Part shown: one piece after another, positions 27,301 to 36,142 of the stretch
Layout: each line of letters begins with the position of its first letter
How positions within the stretch are numbered: the first letter of the stretch is position 1
Assembly (NCBI GenBank): GCA_942492055.1
Contig: CALODP010000015.1
Location: forward strand, 310,001-374,000
Reading direction: 5' to 3'
Length of the DNA stretch: 64,000 nucleotides
DNA from: CALODP01 sp942492055
GTDB taxonomy: Bacteria; Bacteroidota; Ignavibacteria; Ignavibacteriales; Melioribacteraceae
Program-made: the position numbers and the translations under genes
Notes under the pieces: generated by a model
Database searches by the model: none
Told to the model about the DNA's origin: nothing
What the model saw: the letters and a program-made list of their open reading frames with translations, nothing else

Positions 27301-27885
27301 ATGGAAGAAAAAAAATATTTTGTTAATAAGTATGCAGTTGTTGATGACAACGTTGAAATAGGGGAAGGGACAAAAATATGGCATTTTAGTCATGTACAAA
27401 GCAAGACTAAAATCGGAAAGAAATGTGTTCTCGGACAAAATGTAAATGTTGCCAATAATGTAACTATCGGAAATTATTGCAAAATCCAAAACAATGTCTC
27501 TGTTTACGAAGGAGTTACTTTAGAGGATTATGTATTTTGTGGTCCTTCAATGGTTTTTACAAATATTTTGGATCCGAAATGTAAATATCCTCAGGTAGGA
27601 GCGGAATTCTACGTAGATACTTTGGTTAAAGAAGGGGCCTCAATAGGAGCTAATGCTACTATAGTTTGCGGACATACTGTTGGAAAGCATTGTTTGGTTG
27701 GTGCCGGTGCAGTTGTTACAAAAGACGTTCCTGATTTTGCTTTGGTTGTAGGTAATCCGGCTAAGGTAATCGGATGGGTTAGCGAAGCAGGTAAAAAGCT
27801 TCAATTTGATAAAGATGGAATAGCTTTCTGTGAAAGATCAAATAAAAAGTACAAGTTTGACGGTGAAAAGGTAATAGAACTATAA
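27301..27885 (+). CDS. wbpD: Left-handed beta-helix N-acetyltransferase (WbpD-like)
   Basis: This 194-residue hexapeptide-repeat enzyme would acetylate the 3-amino group of the uronic acid with acetyl-CoA. It shows isoleucine/valine-led hexapeptide coils from about residue 17 (VEIGEGTKIWHFSHV, IGKKCVLGQNVNVANN, IGNYCKIQNNVSVYEGV), a VFTNILDPK segment, and GAGAVVTKDVPDFALVVGNPAK, the hallmark C-terminal turn. Length and IWHFSHV motif fit WbpD/WlbB. Confidence 0.9.
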   Translation: MEEKKYFVNKYAVVDDNVEIGEGTKIWHFSHVQSKTKIGKKCVLGQNVNVANNVTIGNYCKIQNNVSVYEGVTLEDYVFCGPSMVFTNILDPKCKYPQVGAEFYVDTLVKEGASIGANATIVCGHTVGKHCLVGAGAVVTKDVPDFALVVGNPAKVIGWVSEAGKKLQFDKDGIAFCERSNKKYKFDGEKVIEL

Positions 27886-28275
27886 ATAAAACATTTTTGT
27901 TAATAAATCATGACTCTTGTTTTATTGTTCAAGCCGGTTAAATAATAGTTTACCACCGTGTAATTAATAGTAATTGGTCTTTAATTACAATTAATTAGCG
28001 AGAAATTAATGAAATATGTTGTAGTAGAATAATTCATGCATCTTGAATTATTGTAATACAATAACGAATTATAATTAATCAGTTAGGAAAATAAATTATT
28101 CCTCATGAATAAATATCTGAGGGGAATAATTATTTTAATGAAACTTGAGAACCTTATGATAGATAATCTTGTTATTCATTATTGAACACATTGAAAATTT
28201 ATTGAACGAAGATTTCTCTTTTTTTTCGAATAAATAATAATCAATTGTTTAATAACAATCCCATTGGAGGATATT
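27886..28275 (+). other. AT-rich intergenic region
   Basis: 390 nt of extremely AT-rich DNA with many short TTAATTA-type elements. I see no convincing gene, no GC-rich hairpin and no terminator after wbpD. A promoter for the small downstream gene is likely here, but none stands out. A strong GGAGG ribosome-binding site closes the region at 28266-28270. Confidence 0.5.
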
Positions 28276-28635
28276 ATGACAAGCATTAATAACAAAAAAT
28301 TTAGTTCTCTCTCCGAAAATTTGGAAAGAATGGCCGATGGAGCCGAACACCATTTGTCTGATGAGGGGTTTCCCTCCCAAATTGTTCCCGATAATTTGAG
28401 GACTGCCAAACGACAGCTTCAAGATGCGAGGGAAGAATATGAATTGCAAGAAAATGCAGCAAGAATAGAATATGACAAATACAACGAGTTGTTAGAAGAT
28501 TTAGAGAACAAGTATAGAAATTATTCTACGCAGTTATATGGTGTTTACGGAAAAAGAAATCAGGTTGTCGCAGATTTCGGTCTTAAGCCTCATAAAGTAA
28601 CCGGTAAGAAAGGATCTAGAAAACAGGATGATTAA
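28276..28635 (+). CDS. Small helical cytoplasmic protein of unknown function
   Basis: I do not recognise this 119-residue protein by function. It starts MTSINNKKFSSLSENLERMADG, has a mid-region of heptad-like charged helix (about residues 45-90) and ends with YGVYGKRNQVVADFGLKPHK and a basic tail. There is no signal peptide or membrane helix. The ATG at 28276 is favoured by GGAGG six bases upstream over the TTG at 28264. It is flanked by a long non-coding region and a hairpin terminator, so it looks like an independent transcript inside the polysaccharide locus. Confidence 0.7.
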   Translation: MTSINNKKFSSLSENLERMADGAEHHLSDEGFPSQIVPDNLRTAKRQLQDAREEYELQENAARIEYDKYNELLEDLENKYRNYSTQLYGVYGKRNQVVADFGLKPHKVTGKKGSRKQDD

Positions 28636-28648
28636 ACTAAATATTGGT

Positions 28649-28698
28649 AAGGCTATCTGTTTAGTTTTATTTTTTGTAAATAGATAGCCTTGATTTTG
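28649..28698 (+). terminator. Long-stem terminator after the small helical protein gene
   Basis: AAGGCTATCT pairs perfectly with AGATAGCCTT (10 bp); after one mismatch, TTTA/TAAA extends the stem around a T-rich loop. GATTTTG follows at 28692-28698. It ends the transcript of the preceding gene just before fcl. Confidence 0.65.
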
Positions 28699-28704
28699 TG
28701 AGTA

Positions 28705-29658
28705 ATGATGAAAAAAAAGAAAATATATATAGCTGGTCATAATGGAATGGTAGGATCTGCTATAACAAGAGAATACAAAAGAAATAATGATTTCGAAATT
28801 TTAACAAAAGATTTCGAGGAATTAGATTTAACCAGGCAAAATGAAGTAGAACAATTTTTCGAGCAAGAGAAACCGGAATATGTTATTGTAGCCGCTGCTA
28901 AAGTTGGTGGTATATTAGCAAATTCAAAGTATAGAGCTCAATTTATTTATGAAAATTTGATGATTCAGTCAAACATTATTCATTCCTCATACAAAAACGG
29001 TGTTAAGAAATTATTATTTTTGGGTAGTTCGTGTATTTATCCTAAGCATGCTTCTCAACCAATTACTGAAGAATCTCTTTTAACCAATTCTTTGGAATAT
29101 ACTAATGAGCCATATGCAATTGCGAAAATTGCAGGAATCAAGTTATGTGAAAATTATTACAAACAATATGGTTGTAATTTCTTTTCTGTGATGCCTACTA
29201 ATTTATATGGCCCATATGATAATTATCATCCGGAAAATTCTCATGTACTCCCAGCATTAATAAGAAAATTTCATCTAGCAAAGAAAGATAAAGATGAATT
29301 TGTTGAAGTATGGGGTACCGGGAAACCTATGCGAGAATTTTTATATGTTGAAGATCTTGCAAATGCATGCTTTTATTTAATGAATAATATTAATGCGGAA
29401 GATATATACAATAAAAATATTACACATATCAACATAGGAACCGGTGAAGATTTATCAATTGCAGACGTATCGGAAATTGTTAAGGAGGTTGTCGGATTTG
29501 AGGGGATGATCAAATATGATACTTCTAAACCTGATGGTACTCCTCGCAAATTATTAGATGTAAATAGATTACATCAATTAGGATGGAAGCATTCCATTTC
29601 CTTGAAGGATGGAATTGAAAAAGCTTATCATTGGTTTTTGAAAAATATTGATAAGTAA
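28705..29658 (+). CDS. fcl: GDP-L-fucose synthase
   Basis: Fcl performs the 3,5-epimerisation and NADPH reduction of GDP-4-keto-6-deoxymannose to GDP-L-fucose. The 317-residue SDR protein has GHNGMVGSA near the N-terminus, AAAKVGGI, FLGSSCIYPK with the catalytic Ser and Cys region, and YAIAKIAG with the catalytic Tyr and Lys, followed by NLYGPYDNYHPENSHVLPAL, a hallmark of the family. Two adjacent ATGs (28705, 28708) are possible starts. Gmd, which makes its substrate, is the next gene. Confidence 0.95.
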   Translation: MMKKKKIYIAGHNGMVGSAITREYKRNNDFEILTKDFEELDLTRQNEVEQFFEQEKPEYVIVAAAKVGGILANSKYRAQFIYENLMIQSNIIHSSYKNGVKKLLFLGSSCIYPKHASQPITEESLLTNSLEYTNEPYAIAKIAGIKLCENYYKQYGCNFFSVMPTNLYGPYDNYHPENSHVLPALIRKFHLAKKDKDEFVEVWGTGKPMREFLYVEDLANACFYLMNNINAEDIYNKNITHINIGTGEDLSIADVSEIVKEVVGFEGMIKYDTSKPDGTPRKLLDVNRLHQLGWKHSISLKDGIEKAYHWFLKNIDK

Positions 29659-29725
29659 ACCGAATGTTATTTTTCTAAGTAAGACAAAATCAAATAGAGC
29701 AAATAAGAATAGGGTTTTACATCTT

Positions 29726-30832
29726 ATGTCCCATAAAAAAGCATTAATTACCGGAATAACCGGACAAGATGGTAGTTATTTAACAGAACTATTACTTGAA
29801 AAAGGATATGAAGTTCATGGCATTATCAGAAGAAGTAGTTCTTTTAATACTGGTAGAATAGATCATATTTATAATAATAAAAGTATTTACGGTAAGAAAC
29901 TTTTTTTACATTACGGTGATTTGGTAGATACTAGTAGTTTGAATAGATTATTAGAAAAAGTTGCTCCTGATGAAATTTATAATCTAGCGGCTCAGAGTCA
30001 TGTGAAAGTTTCCTTTGATATCCCAGATTATACAGCGCAAGTTGATGCATTAGGAACTTTACGTTTTCTTGATGCAATAAGAGAAGTTGGGTTAGGAAAG
30101 GAAACCAAGTTTTATCAAGCTTCTACGTCTGAGTTATATGGAAAGGTACAGGAAATACCCCAAACAGAAACAACTCCCTTTTATCCTCGCTCACCTTATG
30201 GAGTTGCAAAACTATATGGGTTCTGGATAGTTAAAAATTATCGAGAGGCATATAATATATTTGCATGTAATGGTATTTTATTCAATCATGAATCACCAAG
30301 AAGAGGGGAAACATTTGTTACTAGGAAAATTACAAGAGCAGCTACTCGTATAGCATTGGGGATGCAACAAGAATTATCCCTTGGAAATTTAAATGCAAAA
30401 AGAGATTGGGGATATGCTCCGGAATACTGTGAAGGTATGTGGAGGATGTTACAACATAATGAAGCTGATGATTTTGTTTTGGCTACAGGAAGAACTCATA
30501 CGGTTAGAGAGTTTACAGAGCTATCTTTCATGGAGTTGGGGATTGAGCTCGAATGGGAGGGTAATAATGAAGCTGAAATTGGGAGAATTAAGAACACAGC
30601 AAATATGAAGATTGTTAATAATGATTTATTTCCCGGAAAAAAAATTATTTCAGTAAATCCTCGTTATTATCGCCCTACTGAGGTTGAGTTATTAATTGGT
30701 AATCCACAAAAAGCCAATGAACTTTTAGGGTGGACTCCTACAACCAAGTTAGATGATTTAGTACGCAAAATGATTAAATCGGATTATGAATTGGCAAAAA
30801 AAGAAAAAATGTTCCTTTGTAATGCTAAATAA
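29726..30832 (+). CDS. gmd: GDP-mannose 4,6-dehydratase
   Basis: Gmd converts GDP-D-mannose to GDP-4-keto-6-deoxy-D-mannose, precursor of GDP-L-fucose. The product has TGITGQDGSYL, the GIIRRSSSFNTGRID segment, AAQSHVKVSFD, YGVAKLYGFWIVKNYREAY with the catalytic Tyr and Lys, and NHESPRRGETFVTRKIT. All are diagnostic. The frame is open upstream to 29648, but the first 26 codons are not family-like and overlap fcl. The ATG at 29726 gives the standard N-terminus and a 368-residue protein. Confidence 0.95.
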   Translation: MSHKKALITGITGQDGSYLTELLLEKGYEVHGIIRRSSSFNTGRIDHIYNNKSIYGKKLFLHYGDLVDTSSLNRLLEKVAPDEIYNLAAQSHVKVSFDIPDYTAQVDALGTLRFLDAIREVGLGKETKFYQASTSELYGKVQEIPQTETTPFYPRSPYGVAKLYGFWIVKNYREAYNIFACNGILFNHESPRRGETFVTRKITRAATRIALGMQQELSLGNLNAKRDWGYAPEYCEGMWRMLQHNEADDFVLATGRTHTVREFTELSFMELGIELEWEGNNEAEIGRIKNTANMKIVNNDLFPGKKIISVNPRYYRPTEVELLIGNPQKANELLGWTPTTKLDDLVRKMIKSDYELAKKEKMFLCNAK

Positions 30833-30844
30833 AAGGATCATAGA

Positions 30845-32212
30845 TTGAGCTTAAGTAGAATCGATCTAATTATAAAGAAAATATTCCGAGGCGAAAATCG
30901 CACAGCAAAAGCTAATCGAAATATACTTGTGGGTTTTATCGTTAAAACATTAAGCATCTTGTCTAATATGATAATGATCCCCATGATGATTAATTATTTA
31001 TCACCCCTCAAATATGGAATATGGGTGACATTAGCTGCAATAGTGAGTTGGTTTAGCTTTTTTGATATTGGATTGGGACATGGTCTTAGAAATAAATTCG
31101 CTGAGGCACTAGCATGTAAAAATTATAAATTGGCAAGAGAGTATTTAAGTACTACATATGCAATTCTTTTTTTGCTTGTTGTCGTTGTTTTTCTTGTTTT
31201 TCTTGCTATTAATCCTTTCTTAGAGTGGACTAAGATATTAAATACAGAAGCTAATCTTGAAAACGAATTAAGTTTGCTTGTTGTAGTAATATTCGGTCTT
31301 TTTTGTGTCAGATTTGTTGTTAACCTGATTTCGAGTGTATTAGCTGCTGATCAGCGACCTGCTCAAACAGATGTTTATAAATTGATCGGGAATTTACTCT
31401 CCTTGCTATTTTTAGTATTAGTGATACAATTCTCATCTGAAAGTTTATTTATATTAGGGACGGTGATTAGTGCAACCCCGGTTGCTGTGTTATTATTTGC
31501 TTCGATACATCTTTATCATAATAGATATCAAAGTTATAGACCCTCAATAAAGTTCGTTAAGTTTAAGTATGCAAAAAACTTAATTGGACTTGGAGGAAAA
31601 TTTTTTTTTATTCAAATTTCAGCCGTTATTATTTATCAAACAAGTAACATATTAATATCTCAATTTTTTGGACCGGCTGAAGTTACTCCTTATAATGTAG
31701 CATATAGCTATTATAGTATAGTTTTAGTTGGGTTTGGTATCGTTATGAAACCGTTCTGGTCTGCTTTTACAGAGGCTTACATAAAGAAGGACTATCTTTG
31801 GATAAGAAAAACAACTAAACAATTATTTCTAATCTGGTCTTTCTTTTGTTTGGGAATAATTATAATGACCCTCTTTTCTAATATGTTCTATACATTTTGG
31901 GTTGGGGAAGAAGTCAAGGTTCCCATATCTCTTTCTATTTTATTAGGATTACATGTAGGGTTACTATCATTCGGAAATATTTTTGTGTTCTTTGTTAATG
32001 GTGTAGGCAAAATTCGATTACAATTAGTCTCATCTGTAATTGGAGCGTTATTATTTATACCTTGTGCAATTCTATTTTCGAATTATACGTCATTGTCAAT
32101 TGGAGGGGTAGTTTTAGCTATGATTATTGCTAATTTTTATGGTCCTATTCTCGCACCAATACAATATTATAAAATATTAAATAAGAAAAATATAGGGATC
32201 TGGAATAAATAA
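30845..32212 (+). CDS. wzx: Polysaccharide flippase, Wzx/MOP superfamily
   Basis: This 455-residue protein has about 12-14 membrane helices and resembles Wzx O-antigen/capsule flippases, which move undecaprenyl-linked repeat units across the inner membrane. It has an amphipathic, basic N-terminus, SPLKYGIWVTLAAIVSWFSFFDIGLGHGLRNKFAEALA (helix 2 and the following loop typical of the family), and a late FVNGVGKIRLQL segment. The start is TTG at 30845 with AAGGAT upstream. It is the only flippase candidate in the locus. Confidence 0.85.
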   Translation: MSLSRIDLIIKKIFRGENRTAKANRNILVGFIVKTLSILSNMIMIPMMINYLSPLKYGIWVTLAAIVSWFSFFDIGLGHGLRNKFAEALACKNYKLAREYLSTTYAILFLLVVVVFLVFLAINPFLEWTKILNTEANLENELSLLVVVIFGLFCVRFVVNLISSVLAADQRPAQTDVYKLIGNLLSLLFLVLVIQFSSESLFILGTVISATPVAVLLFASIHLYHNRYQSYRPSIKFVKFKYAKNLIGLGGKFFFIQISAVIIYQTSNILISQFFGPAEVTPYNVAYSYYSIVLVGFGIVMKPFWSAFTEAYIKKDYLWIRKTTKQLFLIWSFFCLGIIIMTLFSNMFYTFWVGEEVKVPISLSILLGLHVGLLSFGNIFVFFVNGVGKIRLQLVSSVIGALLFIPCAILFSNYTSLSIGGVVLAMIIANFYGPILAPIQYYKILNKKNIGIWNK

Positions 32213-32230
32213 CAGATTGTTGAGGTAATT

Positions 32231-33004
32231 ATGAAAGTTGTAATTCTTGCAGGTGGATTTGGAACCAGATTAAGTGAAGAAACTACAGTCAAACCTAAAC
32301 CCATGGTAAAGATAGGTGAAAAGCCTATATTATGGCATATTATGAAGATATATTCAACATATGGATTCAATGAATTTATCATATGTTTGGGCTACAAGGG
32401 ATATGTTATAAAAGAATATTTTGCTAATTATTATCTTCACCAATCGGATGTTACATTTGATTTAAAAGATAATTCAGCAGAGATTCATCAAAATCATTCC
32501 GAACCATGGAAAGTTACTCTTGTTGAAACAGGATTAAATACTATGACTGGTGGTCGATTATTAAGAGTAAAAGATTATATTGGTGACAATAGATTTATGA
32601 TGACTTATGGTGATGGTGTTGCTAATATAGATATAGCTAAACTTATAGAACATCATAATTTTTCCAATCAGATTGCCACACTTACTGCCGCGCAACCATC
32701 AGGAAGATTTGGAGCATTAAAAATAGAGCAAAATGCAATAGTTAGTAGTTTTAAAGAAAAGCCTTCGGGAGATGGGAACTGGGTTAATGCTGGATTCTTT
32801 GTCCTGGAACCCGAGATATTTAATTATCTGGATAATGATGATACTATATTCGAAAGATCTCCATTACAGAATTTGGCACATGAAAATCAACTAAAAGCAT
32901 TTAAGCATGATGATTTTTGGATGCCTATGGATAAATTATCCGATAAAATGGATCTGGAGAAAATGTGGAATAATAATCAAGCTCCTTGGAAAATTTGGGA
33001 ATAG
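32231..33004 (+). CDS. rfbF: Glucose-1-phosphate cytidylyltransferase
   Basis: RfbF makes CDP-glucose, the entry step to CDP-3,6-dideoxyhexoses. The 257-residue nucleotidyltransferase has LAGGFGTRLSEET near residue 7, KPKPMVKIGEKPILWHIM, TYGDGVANID, FKEKPSGDGNWVNAGFFV and DDFWMPMDKLSD, a combination specific to this subfamily. The next four genes form the rest of the pathway; the rfbG start lies 2 nt after its stop. Confidence 0.95.
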   Translation: MKVVILAGGFGTRLSEETTVKPKPMVKIGEKPILWHIMKIYSTYGFNEFIICLGYKGYVIKEYFANYYLHQSDVTFDLKDNSAEIHQNHSEPWKVTLVETGLNTMTGGRLLRVKDYIGDNRFMMTYGDGVANIDIAKLIEHHNFSNQIATLTAAQPSGRFGALKIEQNAIVSSFKEKPSGDGNWVNAGFFVLEPEIFNYLDNDDTIFERSPLQNLAHENQLKAFKHDDFWMPMDKLSDKMDLEKMWNNNQAPWKIWE

Positions 33005-33006
33005 TA

Positions 33007-34092
33007 ATGTTTAACGAATTATATAAAGATAAGAAAATTTTAATTACCGGAGATACCGGATTTAAAGGCTCTTGGCTTGCAATATGGCTCAAGACTCTTG
33101 GTGCTAAAGTTTTCGGATATTCTCTTCCTGTTAAAACAGAGATGGATAATTTTTCACAATGCGGATTAAGTGAAATAATAGAACATCAAGATGGTGATAT
33201 CAGAGATTATGAAGGGCTTTGGGCTTATTTCGAATTAGTTAAACCCGAAATTGTTTTTCATTTAGCAGCTCAACCGATAGTATTAGAATCATATCAAAAT
33301 CCTAAGTATACTTTTGAGACAAATGTTACAGGTACAATTAATTTATTCGAATGTATTCGAAAATCTGAGAGTGTTAAGGTAGCAATTAATGTAACTAGTG
33401 ATAAGTGTTATAGAAATAATGAATGGATTTGGGGGTATAGAGAAGAAGATGCAATGGGTGGGAAAGATCCATATAGTGCGTCAAAAGGTGCCTCTGAGAT
33501 CATTACACAATCATATATTCATTCTTTTTTTTCTGATGAGAAAACTCCTAATATTGCATCTGTAAGAGCTGGGAATGTAATTGGGGGTGGTGATTGGGCA
33601 GAGTTTAGAATAGTTCCTGATTTTTTCAGAGCTATTACTGATAAAAAAGCTTTACAACTTAGATATCCGGAAGCTACCCGACCATGGCAGCATGTATTGG
33701 AACCTCTAAGCGGTTATTTGGCTCTTGCAGCCCAATTATATTCCGAAGGGGGAAAATATAGTGGAGGATGGAATTTCGGTCCATTAGATTCAACAAATAA
33801 ATCAGTACGTGATTTAGTGGAAAAAATGATTGAGTATTCAGGAGAAGGTAGATATGAAGCTCCGGAATTAAACGAAAAATATCATGAAGCTTCTCTGTTG
33901 AATCTTGATATTTCCAAAGCTATTCACCAATTAAAATGGAAGCCAACTTTGGATTTCGATAAGACTGTTGAATTTACTGTTGAAGGGTATTTGTTTGATA
34001 ATAAAAAGAATATTTATGAATTAAGATTAGAACAAATTGAGCAGTATACAAGAATTGCTAGAGAAAAAAAAATATTATGGGCATTAAAATAA
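33007..34092 (+). CDS. rfbG: CDP-glucose 4,6-dehydratase
   Basis: RfbG dehydrates CDP-glucose to CDP-4-keto-6-deoxyglucose with bound NAD. The 361-residue SDR has LITGDTGFKGSWLAIWL near the N-terminus, HLAAQPIV, TSDKCYRNNEWIWGYREED and YSASKGASEI with the catalytic Tyr and Lys. The chosen ATG at 33007 is 2 nt past the rfbF stop. An upstream open start at 32986 overlaps rfbF and adds seven residues that are not family-like. Confidence 0.95.
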   Translation: MFNELYKDKKILITGDTGFKGSWLAIWLKTLGAKVFGYSLPVKTEMDNFSQCGLSEIIEHQDGDIRDYEGLWAYFELVKPEIVFHLAAQPIVLESYQNPKYTFETNVTGTINLFECIRKSESVKVAINVTSDKCYRNNEWIWGYREEDAMGGKDPYSASKGASEIITQSYIHSFFSDEKTPNIASVRAGNVIGGGDWAEFRIVPDFFRAITDKKALQLRYPEATRPWQHVLEPLSGYLALAAQLYSEGGKYSGGWNFGPLDSTNKSVRDLVEKMIEYSGEGRYEAPELNEKYHEASLLNLDISKAIHQLKWKPTLDFDKTVEFTVEGYLFDNKKNIYELRLEQIEQYTRIAREKKILWALK

Positions 34093-34134
34093 ACTGTATA
34101 TAATGTGAATACCTGTTAAAGGATAGAGGAAGTA

Positions 34135-35448
34135 ATGAATCATACAGATATAAGAAAAGAAATATTAGAGCTTACAAAAAAATATTATGAAACTAAATTC
34201 GCAAATACCGATTTTATTCCAGGTACTTCCAGAGTAAATTATGCCGGGAGAGTATTTACCGAGCATGAGTTAATGAATTTAGTGGATTCCTCCTTGGATT
34301 TTTGGTTAACCGAAGGAAGATATTCGGAAGAATTTGCCGAGAAAATTTCGGAATTCTTGGATATTGAAAATGTGATACTTACAAACTCGGGATCATCTTC
34401 AAATTTAATCGCTTTCTCTGCTTTAACATCCGAAAAGTTAGGGGATAAAAGATTATTACCCGGAGATGAGGTTATTGCAGTAGCTGCTGGATTTCCTGCA
34501 ACTGTGACTCCAATTATTCAGAATAATTTAGTTCCTGTATTTATAGATGTTGATATTCCTACCTATAATATAGATATCAAAATGATGGAAAAGGGAATAT
34601 CGGAAAAAACAAAGTGTATCTTTATAGCACATACCTTAGGAAATCCTTTTAATCTTGATGCGGTAATGGAGCTAGCAAATAAACATAATTTATGGGTAAT
34701 TGAAGATAATTGTGACGCGTTTGGAAGTAAATATAAAGAGAAATATACAGGTACTTTCGGCCATATCTCTACAATCTCATTTTATCCTGCTCATCATATT
34801 ACCACCGGGGAAGGTGGGGCAGTTTGTACTAATGATGATCAACTGGCTAAAATAATAAAATCTTTCAGAGATTGGGGGCGTGATTGTTATTGTTCTGGAG
34901 GGGAAAATAACACATGTGGTAAAAGATTTTCTCAGCAATTTGGGAATTTACCTTTTGGATATGATCATAAATATGTCTATTCGGAATTAGGCTATAATTT
35001 GAAGATGACTGATATGCAAGCAGCAATTGGTGCCGCACAAATAGATAAACTTCCCGAATTTACTAAAAGAAGGAAACAAAATTTTGATAGATATAATCAA
35101 ATTTTTGAAAAGTATTCGGATTTTCTAATTCTTCCAAAGGCTACTGAAAAATCGGATCCATCCTGGTTTAGTTTTATCATATCCGTAAAGGAAAATTCAC
35201 CATTTACACGAGATGAATTCATTAATTATCTAAATGATAACAAAATTGAAACACGAAACTTATTTGCCGGGAATATTGTCAAGCAGCCAGCTTTTATGGA
35301 TAAGAATTATAGAATAGCTGATAACTTGAAAAATACTGATTACATTATGAATAATACTTTCTTTCTGGGAACTTACCCGGGTAATTCAATGGAAAAATTG
35401 AATTATATTGAATTAATTGTTAACAGATTCATGGAAAAATATAATTAA
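34135..35448 (+). CDS. rfbH: CDP-4-keto-6-deoxyglucose 3-dehydratase (E1)
   Basis: RfbH is the PMP-dependent, iron-sulfur dehydratase that removes the C3 hydroxyl. The 437-residue aminotransferase-fold protein has His in place of the PLP lysine in FYPAHHITTGEGG (about residue 220), the hallmark of E1. A cysteine-rich insert (RDCYCSGGENNTCGKRF) at about residues 245-263 carries the [2Fe-2S] cluster ligands. It needs an electron-donating reductase; the flavin reductase gene follows directly. Confidence 0.95.
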   Translation: MNHTDIRKEILELTKKYYETKFANTDFIPGTSRVNYAGRVFTEHELMNLVDSSLDFWLTEGRYSEEFAEKISEFLDIENVILTNSGSSSNLIAFSALTSEKLGDKRLLPGDEVIAVAAGFPATVTPIIQNNLVPVFIDVDIPTYNIDIKMMEKGISEKTKCIFIAHTLGNPFNLDAVMELANKHNLWVIEDNCDAFGSKYKEKYTGTFGHISTISFYPAHHITTGEGGAVCTNDDQLAKIIKSFRDWGRDCYCSGGENNTCGKRFSQQFGNLPFGYDHKYVYSELGYNLKMTDMQAAIGAAQIDKLPEFTKRRKQNFDRYNQIFEKYSDFLILPKATEKSDPSWFSFIISVKENSPFTRDEFINYLNDNKIETRNLFAGNIVKQPAFMDKNYRIADNLKNTDYIMNNTFFLGTYPGNSMEKLNYIELIVNRFMEKYN

Positions 35449-35458
35449 TAAATACAAT

Positions 35459-36142
35459 ATGGCTATTATAAAAAAGTACAAATCAGTAGTTGAAAAAATA
35501 GAAAATCCTATTCCCGGAATATATACAATACAATTTTCTACAAATAAGAAATTCAAATTTGCTCCGGGGCAATTTTTACATTTAGCTATTGATCAATATG
35601 ATGGAATAGATCAATGGCCGGAATCAAGATGCTTTTCAATTCAAAGTCCAAATAATAATTCATCTTTGAAAATTACCTTTTCCGTAAAAGGTAATTTTAC
35701 ACAAAGAATGTCTACCGAATTAGTTGAAGGTAGAGAAGTCTGGTTAAAATTACCATATGGTGAGATATTTAGTAATTCACATTCCAAGGATAATGTTGTT
35801 TTCATTGCTGGGGGAACCGGTATAACACCTTTCTTATCCTTATTTACAGATGAAACATTCAAATATTATTCTTTTCCTAAATTATATGTTGGTTATAAAA
35901 CACGAGAATATAATATTTTCAAAAAGGAATTAGATTGTGCAAGAGGGAATAATCGCGAACTTAGTATTATGGAATATTATGAAGATATAGAAGGGATCCT
36001 TGATATTGAATCGATTTATAATGAATGTGGAAATACAACCTATTTTATTTCCGGACCACCAATTATGATAAAGAAATTCAAACAATATCTTTTGGATAAA
36101 AGTAATAATAAATGCAATATTATAACTGATGATTGGGAATAA
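35459..36142 (+). CDS. Ferredoxin-NADP reductase-like flavoprotein (short E3 partner of RfbH)
   Basis: This 227-residue protein has the FNR fold: an FAD domain with SRCFSIQSP (RxYS-like) and a GNFTQRM segment, and an NAD domain with VVFIAGGTGITPFLSL and YFISGPPIMI. In the ascarylose pathway the E3 reductase (AscD/RfbI type, about 330 residues) has an extra N-terminal [2Fe-2S] ferredoxin domain; this protein lacks it. It probably reduces RfbH, either directly or through a separate ferredoxin. The ATG at 35459 is 10 nt past the rfbH stop; an upstream start would add 14 non-conserved residues. Confidence 0.82.
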   Translation: MAIIKKYKSVVEKIENPIPGIYTIQFSTNKKFKFAPGQFLHLAIDQYDGIDQWPESRCFSIQSPNNNSSLKITFSVKGNFTQRMSTELVEGREVWLKLPYGEIFSNSHSKDNVVFIAGGTGITPFLSLFTDETFKYYSFPKLYVGYKTREYNIFKKELDCARGNNRELSIMEYYEDIEGILDIESIYNECGNTTYFISGPPIMIKKFKQYLLDKSNNKCNIITDDWE

